Assembly (NCBI GenBank): GCA_028823435.1 | Contig: JAPKBK010000100.1 | Location: 1-6,695, forward strand | Direction: 5' to 3' | Source: Flavobacteriales bacterium | GTDB lineage: Bacteria; Bacteroidota; Bacteroidia; Flavobacteriales_D; Sanyastnellaceae | Length of the DNA: 6,695 nt | Shown here: piece after piece, positions 6,232 through 6,695 of the stretch | Layout of the letters: every line of letters begins with the position of its first letter | Position numbering within the stretch: position 1 is the stretch's first letter | The notes under the pieces: generated by a model | The model's input: only the letters and a program-made list of their open reading frames with translations | What the model was told of the DNA's origin: nothing | The model's database searches: none | Position numbers and translations under genes: made by a program

Positions 6232-6695
6232 AAAATGCGCGCACCATCATTTGGAATGCAGTCATTCTAATCAGCATCCTTTTCTCTTCCTCGACGGTAT
6301 TCGGACAAACTGATTTGGAACTTAAACAGCATTTAATCAACGGGATGTCTTCGTTTGAGGAGAACATGAACGAAGATGCTGCAAGTTCGTTCAGCAACGG
6401 CAGTACGCTTGAAAATTACGAAGATATAGCGGCATATAATTTGGGAAGAAGTCTCATGGAGACTGAGGATTTGGAGGGGGCTGCGTCAGCATTTAAGCAA
6501 GCCATTGCATCCTCGGAAAACAATGATATAATCTCTAATGCGTGGTACAACTCCGGAAACATTGCCCTTAACTCCGACGATCCTTCAACAGCGGTTGAAG
6601 CGTATAAATCAGCCCTTCGTGTAAATCCTGATTTTACGCAAGCGAGACACAATCTTGCAATCGCAAATAAAATGCTACAGCAACAAGAAGAACAA
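6228..6695 (+). CDS. batC: BatC, exported TPR protein (3' end outside window)
   Basis: An open frame of 156 codons runs from the ATG at 6228 to the right edge, so the C-terminus is missing. Residues 1-26 form a signal peptide (basic KNAR, hydrophobic VILISILF, cleavage at VFG-Q27), placing it in the periplasm. The mature part holds tetratricopeptide repeats: one at about 67-96 (AAYNLGRSLMETEDLEGAAS...) and a stronger one at about 103-136 (AWYNSGNIALNS... then ALRVNPDF), with a further helix and a glutamine-rich stretch QQQEEQ at the edge. The pattern of a TPR pair followed by a Q/E-rich tail fits BatC. TPRs bind other proteins, so BatC probably bridges Bat components or the client. The ATG overlaps the batB TGA by 4 bases and no Shine-Dalgarno is seen. 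batD and batE would be expected next. Confidence 0.87.
   Translation, partial: MKNARTIIWNAVILISILFSSSTVFGQTDLELKQHLINGMSSFEENMNEDAASSFSNGSTLENYEDIAAYNLGRSLMETEDLEGAASAFKQAIASSENNDIISNAWYNSGNIALNSDDPSTAVEAYKSALRVNPDFTQARHNLAIANKMLQQQEEQ

Noticed and set aside
6416..6652. Minus-strand open frame of 78 codons near the right edge
   Set aside because: It lies opposite the TPR region of batC, which has a signal peptide, TPR motifs and an overlapping start with batB.
1..6695. tRNA or rRNA genes, CRISPR arrays, insertion sequences, attachment sites, strong terminators
   Set aside because: No cloverleaf, regularly spaced direct repeats, transposase-like frame, or GC-rich hairpin followed by a T-run was seen; nearly all of the window is coding.

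Overview
The window looks like chromosomal DNA from a member of the Bacteroidota. The main reason is a long, tightly packed operon in the order MoxR ATPase, DUF58 protein, short BatD-like membrane protein, BatA, BatB, BatC. This is the classic Bat ('Bacteroides aerotolerance') layout of that phylum. Supporting signs are weak or absent Shine-Dalgarno sequences at most starts and signal peptides whose predicted cleavage falls just before a glutamine. No finer taxonomic placement can be supported from the sequence alone.

Left arm (1-908, minus strand): a MazG-like all-alpha NTP pyrophosphohydrolase (456-908) is followed by a DUF4442 hotdog-fold thioesterase-like gene that runs off the left edge (1-456). 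The two share one base in a TAATG stop/start junction, so they are probably co-transcribed and translationally coupled.

Middle (909-1077): a 169-bp AT-rich gap between divergent genes, which must hold the promoters for both directions. It contains a short AT-rich inverted repeat and only weak matches to Bacteroidota promoter elements.

Right arm (1078-6695, plus strand): the Bat operon. The MoxR AAA+ ATPase and the soluble DUF58 protein are cytoplasmic. The BatD-like protein has a signal peptide, a periplasmic beta-rich part, one membrane helix and a cytoplasmic DUF4381-like tail. BatA and BatB are paralogous membrane-anchored von Willebrand A (VWA) proteins with complete MIDAS metal sites. 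BatC, cut by the right edge, is an exported TPR protein. Three successive junctions are 4-base ATGA overlaps and DUF58/BatD-like also overlap, so the set is probably made as one coupled unit. By analogy with other MoxR-VWA systems, the ATPase likely remodels or loads a target through the VWA proteins. The true substrate of Bat systems is not established, and aerotolerance/stress resistance is the historical phenotype. BatD and BatE would be expected just beyond the right edge.

Nothing here is an unmistakably new system. The points worth a second look are the extra N-terminal membrane helix on both BatA and BatB, the short BatD-like protein with an ambiguous non-ATG start next to an (AT)6 tract, and the three intact MIDAS sites served by a single MoxR.
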